Shown here one piece after another: positions 50,067 through 58,515 of a stretch of 64,000 nt of DNA. The DNA is taken from the NCBI RefSeq assembly GCF_014852685.1, contig NZ_JACZDF010000003.1:124001-188000 (forward strand), written 5' to 3'. The position numbers were made by a program, and so were the translations under genes. Positions within the stretch are counted from its first letter, which is position 1; every line of letters begins with the position of its first letter. This DNA is from Flavimobilis rhizosphaerae. Its GTDB lineage: Bacteria; Actinomycetota; Actinomycetes; Actinomycetales; Cellulomonadaceae. The notes below the pieces were generated by a model. That model saw only the letters and a list, made by a program, of their open reading frames with translations, ran no database searches and was not told where the DNA came from.

Positions 50067-50345
50067 TCAGACGCGGACCGCCTCGTCCGGGTGCCGGTCG
50101 AGGTACGCGGCGACGAACGGGCACGTCGGGCGGACGCTGCCGCCGACCGCACGGATCTGCGCCAGGACGTCGCGGACCATCGCCGTGGCGATACCGCGGC
50201 CGCCGAGCTCGGGCGGGACATGCGTGCCGACGAGGTCCCACACGTCGCCGTCACGGCGGTAGGTGACGTCGCCGACACGCTCCCCGTCGGGGGAGAGCGC
50301 GTCGAAACGCTCGAGGTCAGGATCGTGGACGACGGAGATCTCCAT
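50067..50345 (-). CDS. Small GNAT-family N-acetyltransferase (YjdJ-like)
   Basis: A 92-residue minimal GNAT. The acetyl-CoA loop region is PPELGGRGIATAMVRDVLAQ, and the C-terminal SVRPTCPFVAAYLDRHPD block is characteristic of the small YjdJ/GTLF3A-type family. The substrate is unknown. The ATG at 50345 is chosen over an upstream frame because the fold starts immediately (MEISVVHDPD). Confidence 0.88.
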   Translation of the reverse strand: MEISVVHDPDLERFDALSPDGERVGDVTYRRDGDVWDLVGTHVPPELGGRGIATAMVRDVLAQIRAVGGSVRPTCPFVAAYLDRHPDEAVRV

Positions 50346-50393
50346 CCCACCATCCAACCCCACGCCCACGGGACTCGTCGCGTCGAGGGGGTG

Positions 50394-51233
50394 TTAGCCG
50401 AGCGGGGTGATCGTGATGTCTGCGCCGAGGTCGTAGAACAGCTGCGTGATCGTCGACCGCTGCCCCATCACCGACATCGTCGCCGCCGCGCTCACCGGCA
50501 CCCAGTCCGCACCGAACTCGACGACGTACTCGTCGATCGGCGCCCCGTTCCACGTGAAGGGCTTGTCGCTGACGATCCGGAACGCGTCGACGGACGAGCC
50601 GTCGGGCAGCTCGACGGCCTTCGTCCCGCTGTCGGCGGTCCAGGCCTTCGCCGACTTCACGAGGTCCGCAAACATCGCCGGGTCCGAGTAGACGCGGTAC
50701 ATCTCGGCGACGAGGCCCGCGAGCATCTCCTCCTGCTTGTCGGACTCCACGTCGCCGCGGACAGGCCCGTCACCCTGGTCGACCCAGATCGTCCCGTCGG
50801 TGTACGTCATGCGGATGGCGTCATCCCCGGTCTTCCCCTCGACCGAGAACGAGTACTCGGGCGTGTAGGTAAAGTCGACGGTGCCGTCGAGGTCGTCGCC
50901 GAACATGCGCATCCGGCCCGAGCCGTAGCTCGACAGCGCCTCCGAGACGCACGCGCCGAGCTCCGCGCCCGAGTAGGTGGCGTCGCCGGCGAGCGCGAGC
51001 GACGCGCACTCGGCGGGGACCTCGCGGGATGCCGTGGGAGCGCTCGGGCTCGCGCCGTCCGTCGCGGAGTCGCTCGGCGTCCCGGACGCGCTGGGCGTGC
51101 CGGGTGCGTCGGTCGCGCTGGCGGTGCTCCCCGATGACGGGGCGCCGTCCGTCGTCGGCGTCGTCCCCTCGCCGCAACCTGCCAGAAGGACGACGGCCGC
51201 CGCCGCCGTCACGATCATCGTTCTCGTCCTCAT
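50394..51233 (-). CDS. Putative lipoprotein (LppX/LprG-like size)
   Basis: A 279-residue secreted lipoprotein with signal peptide and lipobox VVLLAGC (Cys about residue 20). A Ser/Thr/Ala/Pro linker of about 50 residues follows, then a domain of alternating strands (GTVDFTYTPEYSFSVEG, DAIRMTYTDGTIWVDQGDG) that resembles the LppX/LprG curved-sheet lipoproteins. Family assignment is uncertain. The ATG has a GGAGG site at 6 nt. Confidence 0.8.
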   Translation of the reverse strand: MRTRTMIVTAAAAVVLLAGCGEGTTPTTDGAPSSGSTASATDAPGTPSASGTPSDSATDGASPSAPTASREVPAECASLALAGDATYSGAELGACVSEALSSYGSGRMRMFGDDLDGTVDFTYTPEYSFSVEGKTGDDAIRMTYTDGTIWVDQGDGPVRGDVESDKQEEMLAGLVAEMYRVYSDPAMFADLVKSAKAWTADSGTKAVELPDGSSVDAFRIVSDKPFTWNGAPIDEYVVEFGADWVPVSAAATMSVMGQRSTITQLFYDLGADITITPLG

Positions 51234-51367
51234 CCGTGTCCTCCACGTCACGTCGGGCGCGCCGCCGGGCGGCAACCAGGCGACGCTAACACCTCTGACC
51301 TGCGACGACACCTCAGCAACGGACATCCGACCCATCCGACGCAAGGCGCTCCGGCTACCCCTCGCCG

Positions 51368-51420
51368 CGACGGATTGACGGCTGCCACCCATCGAACGGG
51401 TGGGACGCATCAATCCGTCG
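51368..51420. terminator. Long hairpin downstream of lysG (shares arms with 53078-53136)
   Basis: CGACGGATTGA....CCACCC and GGGTGG....TCAATCCGTCG pair with about 4 mismatches over 23 bp, around an ATCGAAC loop. The outer arms are the same as in the hairpin downstream of lysE. Confidence 0.7.
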
Positions 51421-51471
51421 GGTGGGGGCGCGTCGTCGCGGGGTGTGCGGGGGTGGGACGGGCGGGGCGCG

Positions 51472-52383
51472 TCAACCCGACGGGTCGTGTGCGGAGCCGT
51501 CGCGACGCACGCGCGGGGGGAACGCGGCGCGGACCGCAGCGCTCAGGCGGTCGAGACGCTCCGAGCCGATCGTCCAGCGCTGCCAGAACAGCTCGCGCTC
51601 GACCGGGGCGAGGCCCGGGACGGGGACGAGCCCGGGTGCGGCGGCGACCTGCGGATCGAGGAGCATGCCCCAGCCGAGACCCGCCCCGACGGCCGTCGCG
51701 AAACCGTCGGGGCTCGGCACCGACGGACCTCGGCCCGCGCGCGGCAGTCCCGCAGCCGCGAGCGCAAGATCCTGGAGCCCGTCCTTCGCGTCGAAGCGCA
51801 CGGCGGGCAGCCGCGGCACGTCAGCAACCCCGCGCACGTCGTACCGCGCGAGCAGGTCCGGGTGGACGCGTGGGCTGTAGCGGACGACGCCGAGGGGCTC
51901 GGCGCGGCAGCCGGGCGCGGGAGTCGCGTCCGTCGTCACGGCGGCCATGACGGCGCCGCTGCGCAGCCGCTCGACGGCGTGCCCCTCGTCGTCCGCGACG
52001 ACCTGGAGGAACGTGTCCGGCCACGCGGCCGCAGCGACGAGAACGGCTTGGAACCATGTCGCGAGCGAGTCCGCGTTGACCGCGACGGCGAGCGGGACGG
52101 GACCGTCCCCGGCAGGGACGCCGCCGAGCTCGTCGGCGAGCTCCGCAGCGAGGAGCGCCTGCTGGCGCGCGTGCCGGAGCACGGGTGCGCCGTCCGGCGT
52201 CACGGTCGACGGCGTGCCGCGGCGCACGAGGATGCGGCCGAGGGAGGCCTCGAGCGCGCGGATGCGCTGGCTCACGGCCGACGTGCTCACGCCGAGCTCG
52301 TAGGCAGCACCCTCGAAGGAACCCTCGTCGTCGATCGCCGCGAGCGCGGCTAGCTGCTCCGGGCTGATGAAGAAGGGCTTCAC
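51472..52383 (-). CDS. lysG: LysR-family regulator of the LysG/ArgP type
   Basis: The 303 residues have an N-terminal winged helix (EGSFEGAAYELGVSTSAVSQ, then RIRALEASLGRILVRRG) and a LysR effector domain. ArgP/LysG proteins sense lysine/arginine/histidine and activate the adjacent exporter. It is divergent from lysE with 55 bp between start codons. The GTG start lies 7 nt after TAAACT on the minus strand, suggesting a leaderless message. Confidence 0.92.
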   Translation of the reverse strand: MKPFFISPEQLAALAAIDDEGSFEGAAYELGVSTSAVSQRIRALEASLGRILVRRGTPSTVTPDGAPVLRHARQQALLAAELADELGGVPAGDGPVPLAVAVNADSLATWFQAVLVAAAAWPDTFLQVVADDEGHAVERLRSGAVMAAVTTDATPAPGCRAEPLGVVRYSPRVHPDLLARYDVRGVADVPRLPAVRFDAKDGLQDLALAAAGLPRAGRGPSVPSPDGFATAVGAGLGWGMLLDPQVAAAPGLVPVPGLAPVERELFWQRWTIGSERLDRLSAAVRAAFPPRVRRDGSAHDPSG

Positions 52384-52390
52384 AGCATGA

Positions 52391-52432
52391 AGTTTATCGC
52401 GTTCGCCTTCACCACCACGGTGCGCCTACCGT
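52391..52432. promoter_or_regulatory. lysG-lysE intergenic promoters
   Basis: TAAACT (minus strand, 52396-52391) is 7 nt before the lysG GTG, and TACCGT (plus strand, 52427-52432) is 6 nt before the lysE GTG. LysG would be expected to bind within this 55-bp gap. Confidence 0.5.
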
Positions 52433-52438
52433 CGGCCC

Positions 52439-53044
52439 GTGACCCCCACCCTCACCGCCCTCACGACCGGGTTCCTCGCGAGCCTCGGCCTCATCGTCGC
52501 GATCGGCGCCCAGAACGCCTGGGTGCTCCGCCAAGGGCTACGGCGCGAGCACGTCGGGCTCGTCGTCGCGATCTGCGTCGGCGCGGACGTCGCCCTCATG
52601 GCCGCGGGCACCGCGGGCCTCGGCGCGCTGCGCGAGGCCGCGCCGTGGCTGCTCGACGTGCTGCGCTGGGGCGGCGTCGCCTACCTGCTCGTCCTCGCGG
52701 CCGTCGCCGCGCGGGCCGCGCTCACGTCGCGCTCGGGGCTCGAGGCGAGCGAGGAGCGGCCCGCCCGGTCCGTCGCGCTCACGACGCTCGCCGTGACGCT
52801 GCTCAACCCGCACGTCTACCTCGACACGCTCGTCATGCTCGGCACCGTGACGAACAGCTTCGGAGACCTGCGCTGGGTCGCCGCGGGCGGCGCGATGGCC
52901 GCGAGCCTCGTGTGGTTCACGCTCCTGTCGCTTGGCGCCCGCGCGCTCTCCAGGGTCCTCGACCGGCCGACGACGTGGCGCGTCATCGACGGTCTTGTCG
53001 CCGTCGTCATGGTCGCGGTCGCGGCCACGCTCGCGCTCGGGTGA
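52439..53044 (+). CDS. lysE: LysE/ArgO-family basic amino acid exporter
   Basis: A 201-residue membrane exporter of lysine/arginine with the family N-terminus (LGLIVAIGAQNAWVLRQGLR) and six hydrophobic segments. The middle motif LLNPHVYLDTLVMLG is diagnostic. Paired with the divergent LysG regulator and ended by a very long hairpin. Confidence 0.93.
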   Translation: MTPTLTALTTGFLASLGLIVAIGAQNAWVLRQGLRREHVGLVVAICVGADVALMAAGTAGLGALREAAPWLLDVLRWGGVAYLLVLAAVAARAALTSRSGLEASEERPARSVALTTLAVTLLNPHVYLDTLVMLGTVTNSFGDLRWVAAGGAMAASLVWFTLLSLGARALSRVLDRPTTWRVIDGLVAVVMVAVAATLALG

Positions 53045-53077
53045 CCCGGCTCGCCGACCTCTGCCCACCACCGAAGT

Positions 53078-53136
53078 CCCCGACGGATTGATGCTTCACC
53101 CCCGTTCGACGGGGGCGAAGCATCAATCCGTCGGGG
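53078..53136. terminator. 27-bp-stem hairpin downstream of lysE
   Basis: CCCCGACGGATTGATGCTTC and GAAGCATCAATCCGTCGGGG pair perfectly, and the stem continues through CCCCCG/CGGGGG to a TTCGA loop. In total 26 of 27 positions pair. Confidence 0.85.
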
Positions 53137-53207
53137 ACGGGGTGGGGCGGGCACTGGGTGGCGGATCTCACCGCCTGAGACCGGTTGACGGGTGAGAGAA
53201 TCTCCCA

Positions 53208-54440
53208 ATGGCATTCGGCGGGCCCTACCGGGCGATCCTCGCGCGCCCCGGCGCAGCACAGTTCTCGATCTCCGGGCTCATCTCCCGCTTCCCTATGGCG
53301 ATGGTCGGCATCGGCATCGTCCTCATGATCGAGGGCCTCCACGGCTCCTACGCCCTCGCAGGCCGCGTCTCTGCCGTCTACGTTCTCGCGCAGGCTGTCT
53401 GCGGCCCTCAGATCGCCCGCCTCATCGACCGCCACGGCCAGTCGCGCGTCATGCGACCCCTCCTCGCGATCGCCGCCACCGGCATCACGGGGCTCATCGT
53501 CGCGTCCGTGCTCGACGCCCCCGACTGGGCGCTCTACGCGATCGCCGCCCTCGGCGGCTCGACGATCGGCTCGATGGGCACGCTCGTCCGCGCCCGCTGG
53601 TCCAAGCTCGTCGGCGGCAACCCCCACGACCTCCACACCGCCTACTCGCTCGAGGCGTCGCTCGACGAGGTCGTCTTCGTCATCGGCCCCGTGCTCGCAA
53701 CCTGGCTCGCGACCTCCGTCACGCCGTGGGCGGGCATCGTCTTCCCCGTCGTCGCGATGCTCGTCGGCGGCTACTGGTTCCTCTCCCTCAAGGACTCCGA
53801 GCCCGTCCCCACGCCGCAGACGCGCGAGGAGCGGCAGCCGACCGTCCTGCGCTACGGCGCGATGGTCTCGCTCGTGCTCGTGTTCGTCGCGCTCGGCGGC
53901 GTCTTCGGCGCGACCGACGTCGCGACGATCGCCTTCGCCCAGGAGCACGGCGACAAGGGCGCGGCCGGGCTCATCCTCGCGGTCTTCGCGTGCGGGTCGC
54001 TCGTCGCGGGCCTCTGGTACGGCGTCCGCCGCTGGGTGACGCCCCTGTGGGTGCGGTTCGTCGTGACGATGCTCGGGCTCGCCGGCGGCGTCGCGCTCTT
54101 TCCGCTCGTCGACTCGCTGTGGGCGCTCGCCGGGCTCATGTTCTTCACCGGGCTCATGATCGCGCCGTCGCTCATCGGCGGGAACGGCCTCGTACAGCTC
54201 ATCGTCCCGCAGACCCAGCTCACCGAGGGCCTCACGTACGTCGGGACGGCCCTCGGCGTGGGGGTCTCGCTCGGCTCGTCGATCGCGGGCTCGCGCATCG
54301 ACGCCGCCGGCGCGCACGCAGGGTTCATCGTCGCGATCATCGCGGCGGGCGTCGGCGCGCTGCTCGTCGTCGCGTCCGCGCCCGTGCTGCGGCGCTCGAG
54401 CACGCGTCGGGCCGGGGACGTCGAGGTCGCCGCGCACTGA
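53208..54440 (+). CDS. MFS transporter
   Basis: A 410-residue major-facilitator protein with twelve predicted membrane helices in two halves around a hydrophilic loop (KDSEPVPTPQTREERQP, about residues 197-213). The motif-A-like loop between helices 2 and 3 is ARLIDRHGQSRVMRP. Substrate unknown; the protein resembles drug-efflux-type MFS members. No ribosome site is seen; GAGAAT lies 6 nt before the ATG. Confidence 0.87.
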   Translation: MAFGGPYRAILARPGAAQFSISGLISRFPMAMVGIGIVLMIEGLHGSYALAGRVSAVYVLAQAVCGPQIARLIDRHGQSRVMRPLLAIAATGITGLIVASVLDAPDWALYAIAALGGSTIGSMGTLVRARWSKLVGGNPHDLHTAYSLEASLDEVVFVIGPVLATWLATSVTPWAGIVFPVVAMLVGGYWFLSLKDSEPVPTPQTREERQPTVLRYGAMVSLVLVFVALGGVFGATDVATIAFAQEHGDKGAAGLILAVFACGSLVAGLWYGVRRWVTPLWVRFVVTMLGLAGGVALFPLVDSLWALAGLMFFTGLMIAPSLIGGNGLVQLIVPQTQLTEGLTYVGTALGVGVSLGSSIAGSRIDAAGAHAGFIVAIIAAGVGALLVVASAPVLRRSSTRRAGDVEVAAH

Positions 54441-54473
54441 GCGCGCGGGTCGCTGCCGCACCTCTTGCGCCGC

Positions 54474-54523
54474 GTATCGAGGATCGATACGTTCGACGTC
54501 TCGGATGTATCGATCCTCGATAC
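54474..54523. promoter_or_regulatory. Two mirrored 17-bp operator-like sites upstream of the DUF2975-XRE pair
   Basis: GTATCGAGGATCGATAC (54474-54490) and GTATCGATCCTCGATAC (54507-54523) are exact reverse complements of each other, 33 bp apart (three helical turns). Each is itself palindromic at the ends (GTATCG...CGATAC). Confidence 0.7.
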
Positions 54524-54543
54524 CCCTGGCGCGTGGAGAACCC

Positions 54544-55209
54544 ATGACGACGACGCCCGACTCCCGACCACGGCTCCGCTCCGGCCTGTCCCCGTGGGCC
54601 CGCGCGAGCGCCGCGCTCCTCACGCTCGCGATCCTCGGCCTCTCGCTGCCCCGGCTCGGCAGAGCGCTGTGGTCCGCGTTCAGCACGTGGCTCGCGACCG
54701 GCGAGGTCGAGGCGACGCTCCCGGCCCGCATGGAGACCGTCGAGACCCTCACCTCCGACGAGCACCCGAGCGTGACCATCGTCTACAGCCTGGGCGGGCA
54801 CGCCGACCTCGTGCTGCAGCTCGCCCGCGGCGACGACGCGCACCTCCAGCTCACCCTCGCCCGCACGCTCACCGCCCTGACGATCCTCTGCCTCGTCGCG
54901 CTCGTCGCGACCCTCGGCGCCCGCGTCGCCCTCAACCGCTCCGTCTACCGCATGCTCGTCCGCGGCAGTACCGTCTGCGGCGTCATCCTCCTCGTCGGCC
55001 CGCTCGTCGCGAGCATCCTCGAGGCGAACGCCCTGCGCAGCATCGCCGCACGCCTGCGCGCCGAGCGCGGTGTGACGACGATCTTCCCCGAGGACGTCGA
55101 GCTCGTCATCAACCAGCTCGCCCTCGTCGGCGGGCTCGCACTGCTCGTCCTCGCCCTCGTCCTGCGCGCCGCCGAGCGCGACGCCGAGGACCTGCGGGAC
55201 CTCGTCTGA
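54544..55209 (+). CDS. DUF2975-like membrane protein
   Basis: A 221-residue protein with four predicted membrane helices, the second and third separated by an extracytoplasmic-type loop. The arrangement next to a small XRE-type DNA-binding protein is the usual one for DUF2975/YoaS-like proteins. The ATG has GGAGAACCC just upstream. The stop shares one base with the next start (TGATG). Role unknown; possibly membrane sensing or sequestration of the partner regulator (inference). Confidence 0.75.
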   Translation: MTTTPDSRPRLRSGLSPWARASAALLTLAILGLSLPRLGRALWSAFSTWLATGEVEATLPARMETVETLTSDEHPSVTIVYSLGGHADLVLQLARGDDAHLQLTLARTLTALTILCLVALVATLGARVALNRSVYRMLVRGSTVCGVILLVGPLVASILEANALRSIAARLRAERGVTTIFPEDVELVINQLALVGGLALLVLALVLRAAERDAEDLRDLV

Positions 55210-55463
55210 TGGCCCGCCCCCTGCCCGACGAGCCCGCCGACGACGGGCTCGTCGTCCGCTGCCGGCTCGACGACCTGCTCGACGCCCGCGGCATGACGCT
55301 CCAGGAGCTCGCCGCCCGCACCGGCATCACGCGCGCCAACCTCTCCGTCCTCAAGAACGACCGCGCGCGAGCCATCCGGTTCAGCACGCTCGTCGCCCTG
55401 TGCGACGCGCTCGCGTGCGACGTCGGCGACCTCCTCGTCGTCGAGCCCGACGGCACCGCCTGA
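55209..55463 (+). CDS. YozG-like XRE-family helix-turn-helix regulator
   Basis: An 84-residue protein consisting of one Cro/C1-type helix-turn-helix (LDARGMTLQELAARTGITRA, NLSVLKNDRARAIRF, LCDALACDVGDLLVVEP). Translationally coupled to the DUF2975 gene. It is the obvious candidate to bind the mirrored sites upstream of the operon. Confidence 0.9.
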   Translation: MARPLPDEPADDGLVVRCRLDDLLDARGMTLQELAARTGITRANLSVLKNDRARAIRFSTLVALCDALACDVGDLLVVEPDGTA

Positions 55464-55576
55464 CCGTGGTCCTCCCGCGGGAGGACACGCGCCGTCCCAC
55501 CACGGACGGAGACCGCGCGCGACATCACGACCGCAGCCCGACGCGCCGCCTGCCCCGCCCGGCACACGATCGAGGC

Positions 55577-56344
55577 ATGAACGCACGCACCTCCGACCGC
55601 CTCGTCGCCCGCGGTCTCACCCAGGTCTACGGCGACAGCCCATTCGCGACGCGCGCGCTCGACGGCGTCGACCTCACGGTCGAGCCCGGTGAGTCGCTCG
55701 CGATCATGGGCCCGTCCGGCTCCGGCAAGACGACGCTCCTCCACGTCCTCGCGGGCATCCTCGCGCCGACGTCGGGCTCTGTCGTCTGGCGCGGCGAGGA
55801 CCTTGCCGCGCTGCCCGACCGCCGTCGCACCCAGCTGCGCCGCACCGACTTCGGCTTCGTCTTCCAGTCCGGTCGCCTCCTGCCCGAGCTGCCGGCCGTC
55901 GAGAACGCCGCACTCCCCCTCCTGCTCGCGGGCGTGCCGCGCGCGCAGGCCGTCGCGACGGCCACGGCCGAGCTCGGCCGCCTCGGCCTCGGTGGCTTCG
56001 AGGGCCGCCGACCCGGTGAGCTCTCAGGTGGCCAGGCGCAGCGCGTCGCGATCGCGCGCGCCCTCGTCGGGCGGCCGGGCATCGTCTTCGCCGACGAGCC
56101 GACGGGCGCGCTCGACCAGGCGACCGGGCAGGACGTCCTCACCGTCCTCACCGCCGCTGCGGCCGCCAACGGAACGAGCCTCGTCGTCGTCACGCACGAC
56201 GCGGGCGTCGCCCAGCACTGCGAGCGCACCGTGACGATGCGCGACGGACGCATCGACGGCGAGCTCCTCGCGGCGCGCGCCGCGGCGGCGACGCCCGTCC
56301 CTGCGCCGCCGGTTCCCGCCGCGCCGGCCGGCGGTGCGACGTGA
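55577..56344 (+). CDS. ABC transporter ATP-binding protein (MacB/LolD type)
   Basis: A 255-residue ATPase with Walker A GPSGSGKTTLL, Q-loop VFQSGRLLPE, signature ELSGGQAQRVAIARAL, Walker B GIVFADEPTGALD and H-loop VVVTHD, all intact. A Pro/Ala-rich tail of about 25 residues ends it. Its stop overlaps the permease start by 4 bp. Start at 55577 fits the family N-terminus (GLTQVYG). Confidence 0.94.
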   Translation: MNARTSDRLVARGLTQVYGDSPFATRALDGVDLTVEPGESLAIMGPSGSGKTTLLHVLAGILAPTSGSVVWRGEDLAALPDRRRTQLRRTDFGFVFQSGRLLPELPAVENAALPLLLAGVPRAQAVATATAELGRLGLGGFEGRRPGELSGGQAQRVAIARALVGRPGIVFADEPTGALDQATGQDVLTVLTAAAAANGTSLVVVTHDAGVAQHCERTVTMRDGRIDGELLAARAAAATPVPAPPVPAAPAGGAT

Positions 56345-57678
56345 GCGCCTTCGGACTGTGGTGGTTCCTCCGCCGACGCACGACCGACGCCCACGACCCG
56401 CAACGGCTCACGACCGTCCTCGCGGTCGTCGCGTTCGCGTTCGCGACGGCCGCGCTCCTCGTCGTCGCCGGCGGCTACGGAGCGTTCGTCGACCGCGCTG
56501 GCGCCCCGGGCGGCTCGCCCGACGCGGACCAGTACCCGATGCTCGCGGGCGTCGCGTCGCTCCTCCTGCTCGTGCCGCTCACGACGCTCGGCGGCGCTGC
56601 GGCACGCCTGGCCGTCGCGCGCCGCGACGAGCGGCTCGCCACCCTGCGTCTCGCCGGGGCGACGACCGGACAGGTCACGACGCTCACGACGCTCGACGCC
56701 GCCGCGCAGGCACTCGTCGGCGCGGTCGCCGGCGTCGCCCTCTACGGTGCGCTGCTGCCGGCCGTCGCCCTGCTGACGTTCCAGGACCGTCGCTTCGCGG
56801 TCGCCGAGCTGTGGGTCGGCGTACCGCTCGTCCTCGCCGCCGTCGGTCTCGTCGTCGTCATCGCCCTCGTCTCGGCGCTCGCGAGCCTGCGTCGCGTCGC
56901 CGTCACGCCGCTCGGCGTCGCGGCACGCACGACTCCTCCCGGGCTGCGCGCGCTGCGCGCGCTCGTCCTCGTCGTCGCGGTCGTCGCGATGCCCGTCGTC
57001 GTCAACGTGCCCTTCGGTGGCGAGGGCGTCGCGGTCGCGATGATCGTCGGCGTGCTCGTTCTCGGGTTCGCGGCGCTCGGCGCCATCGGTCCGTTCGTCC
57101 TGCAGATCGTCGGGCACGTCACGGTGCGTCGCGCCCGTCGGGTGGAGACGCTGCTCGCGGGACGGCGGATCGTCGACGACCCGCGGACGGCGTGGCGGTC
57201 TGTCGGTGGGGTCGCGCTAGCGACGTTCATCGCGGGCCTCGCGAGCATCACGGCGTTGTTCTCGCCGCCTGCCGACGCGTCACGCTGGGACGTCGTCTAC
57301 ATGGCGGACCTGCGCACCGGTGCGCTGCTCACCCTCGCGATCGCGGGGGTCCTCGCCGCCGTCTCGACGGGCGTCTTGCAGGCGGGGCGCGCGATCGACC
57401 AGCGGGAGCAGGCCGCGGCGCTCGTCCTCGCGGGCAGTGAGCAGCGCACGCTCGACCGTGCGCGGATGCGGGAGACGACGATCCCGCTCGCAGCGTCCGT
57501 CGGTCTCGCGACGACGACGATGCTCGTGCTCGTCGCACCGGTGCTCGGGCTGGGCGCGTTTCAGCAGGTGGCCGTCGTCGTCGAGCTGCTCGCCGCGATC
57601 GCGGCGGCGTCGGGTCTCGTCGTCGCGGGTGCGTGGGCGGCGAGTCTCGTCGCACGACGGACGCTCCCGATGCCCTGA
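56341..57678 (+). CDS. FtsX-like ABC transporter permease
   Basis: A 445-residue permease with about ten helices, containing two FtsX-type cores (ARRDERLATLRLAGATTGQV in the first, DQREQAAALVLAGSEQRTL in the second). Partner of the preceding ATPase; GTG start inside the upstream stop (GTGA). The pair resembles peptide-antibiotic or lipid exporters; the substrate is unknown. Confidence 0.88.
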   Translation: MSAFGLWWFLRRRTTDAHDPQRLTTVLAVVAFAFATAALLVVAGGYGAFVDRAGAPGGSPDADQYPMLAGVASLLLLVPLTTLGGAAARLAVARRDERLATLRLAGATTGQVTTLTTLDAAAQALVGAVAGVALYGALLPAVALLTFQDRRFAVAELWVGVPLVLAAVGLVVVIALVSALASLRRVAVTPLGVAARTTPPGLRALRALVLVVAVVAMPVVVNVPFGGEGVAVAMIVGVLVLGFAALGAIGPFVLQIVGHVTVRRARRVETLLAGRRIVDDPRTAWRSVGGVALATFIAGLASITALFSPPADASRWDVVYMADLRTGALLTLAIAGVLAAVSTGVLQAGRAIDQREQAAALVLAGSEQRTLDRARMRETTIPLAASVGLATTTMLVLVAPVLGLGAFQQVAVVVELLAAIAAASGLVVAGAWAASLVARRTLPMP

Positions 57679-57700
57679 CCCTGCGCACCCGACGCCGGGC

Positions 57701-57749
57701 GACTCGTAGGTCTGGAGCACCATCGAACGGTGCTCCAGACCTACGAGTC
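57701..57749. repeat. Perfect 21-bp-stem hairpin of the 49-bp palindrome family
   Basis: GACTCGTAGGTCTGGAGCAC is exactly mirrored by GTGCTCCAGACCTACGAGTC around the core CATCGAACG. It lies between the convergent permease and CBS-like genes and is the best-conserved copy. Confidence 0.85.
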
Positions 57750-57808
57750 GCGCAGGATGGCGGCGTTCCGGCGTTCCGGCGCGCTCCCAGTCGCGGAGGG
57801 CGGAGCCG

Positions 57809-58303
57809 TCAGGCTCGCCAGTGACGCGTCACCACGTCCGCGAGCGCACGCACAAGCGTCGGCACGGTCACCACCTGCCACACCGCACCGTGAACGACGA
57901 CGTCGTCGAACCGCCGCGCCTCCGGGCGCGCCATCGCGAGCCGCACGACCTCGACGACAGGCATCGTCTGCGGCACCGCGAGCGGATCCCAGTCGACGAC
58001 CTCACCGACCGGCCGCCGGGCGAGCAGCGCCCGCCCGTATCCGAGCGTCCCTGCGCTCACCGCCGTGTGGCGGTCGCGCGAGACGATCCCGACGCGGCCC
58101 GGCTCCGCCGCGTCGCACACGGCGACCGACGAGACGTTCTCCGAGCGGAAGAGCGCGGCGACGACCGGGTAGAGGGTCGACGCGTCGACGACCTCGATGG
58201 GGACGGACAGGCGGCCGACGGGCACGAACGGGTCGTCAATCCGGTCGATCGCAGTCTCACGACGGCGGCCGCCGACATGCGGGGCGATGGTGCGAGTGAT
58301 CAC
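57809..58303 (-). CDS. CBS-domain-like protein
   Basis: The 164 residues look like a CBS pair: VDASTLYPVVAALFRSENVS, SVAVCDAAEPGRVGIVSRDR, then PLAVPQTMPVVEVVRLAM and VVVHGAVWQVVTVPTLVRAL. The middle GYGRALLARRPVGEVV stretch also occurs in N-terminal regions of some actinobacterial GGDEF proteins, but no GGDEF domain follows here. The GTG at 58303 is 6 nt after CAGGAT. The ligand is unknown. Confidence 0.65.
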   Translation of the reverse strand: MITRTIAPHVGGRRRETAIDRIDDPFVPVGRLSVPIEVVDASTLYPVVAALFRSENVSSVAVCDAAEPGRVGIVSRDRHTAVSAGTLGYGRALLARRPVGEVVDWDPLAVPQTMPVVEVVRLAMARPEARRFDDVVVHGAVWQVVTVPTLVRALADVVTRHWRA

Positions 58304-58515
58304 GCGACGATCCTGCCGCCCGCGCCCGCACCGAACACCCGGTTTGACGGCATCTCGCGGCCCCGTACACCGTTCCGCCGGGCACCCGTCACCCTGACCA
58401 CAGGTCGTCGTCACCGCTCGTCGTCCACGAAGATCGCCGGGGCCCGCGCGCCCCGCTCCCGCCTCCGCTATCGTTCGGGCCCTAGGGGAGTTTCACCCAG
58501 GGGGAAGAGAGCTTC

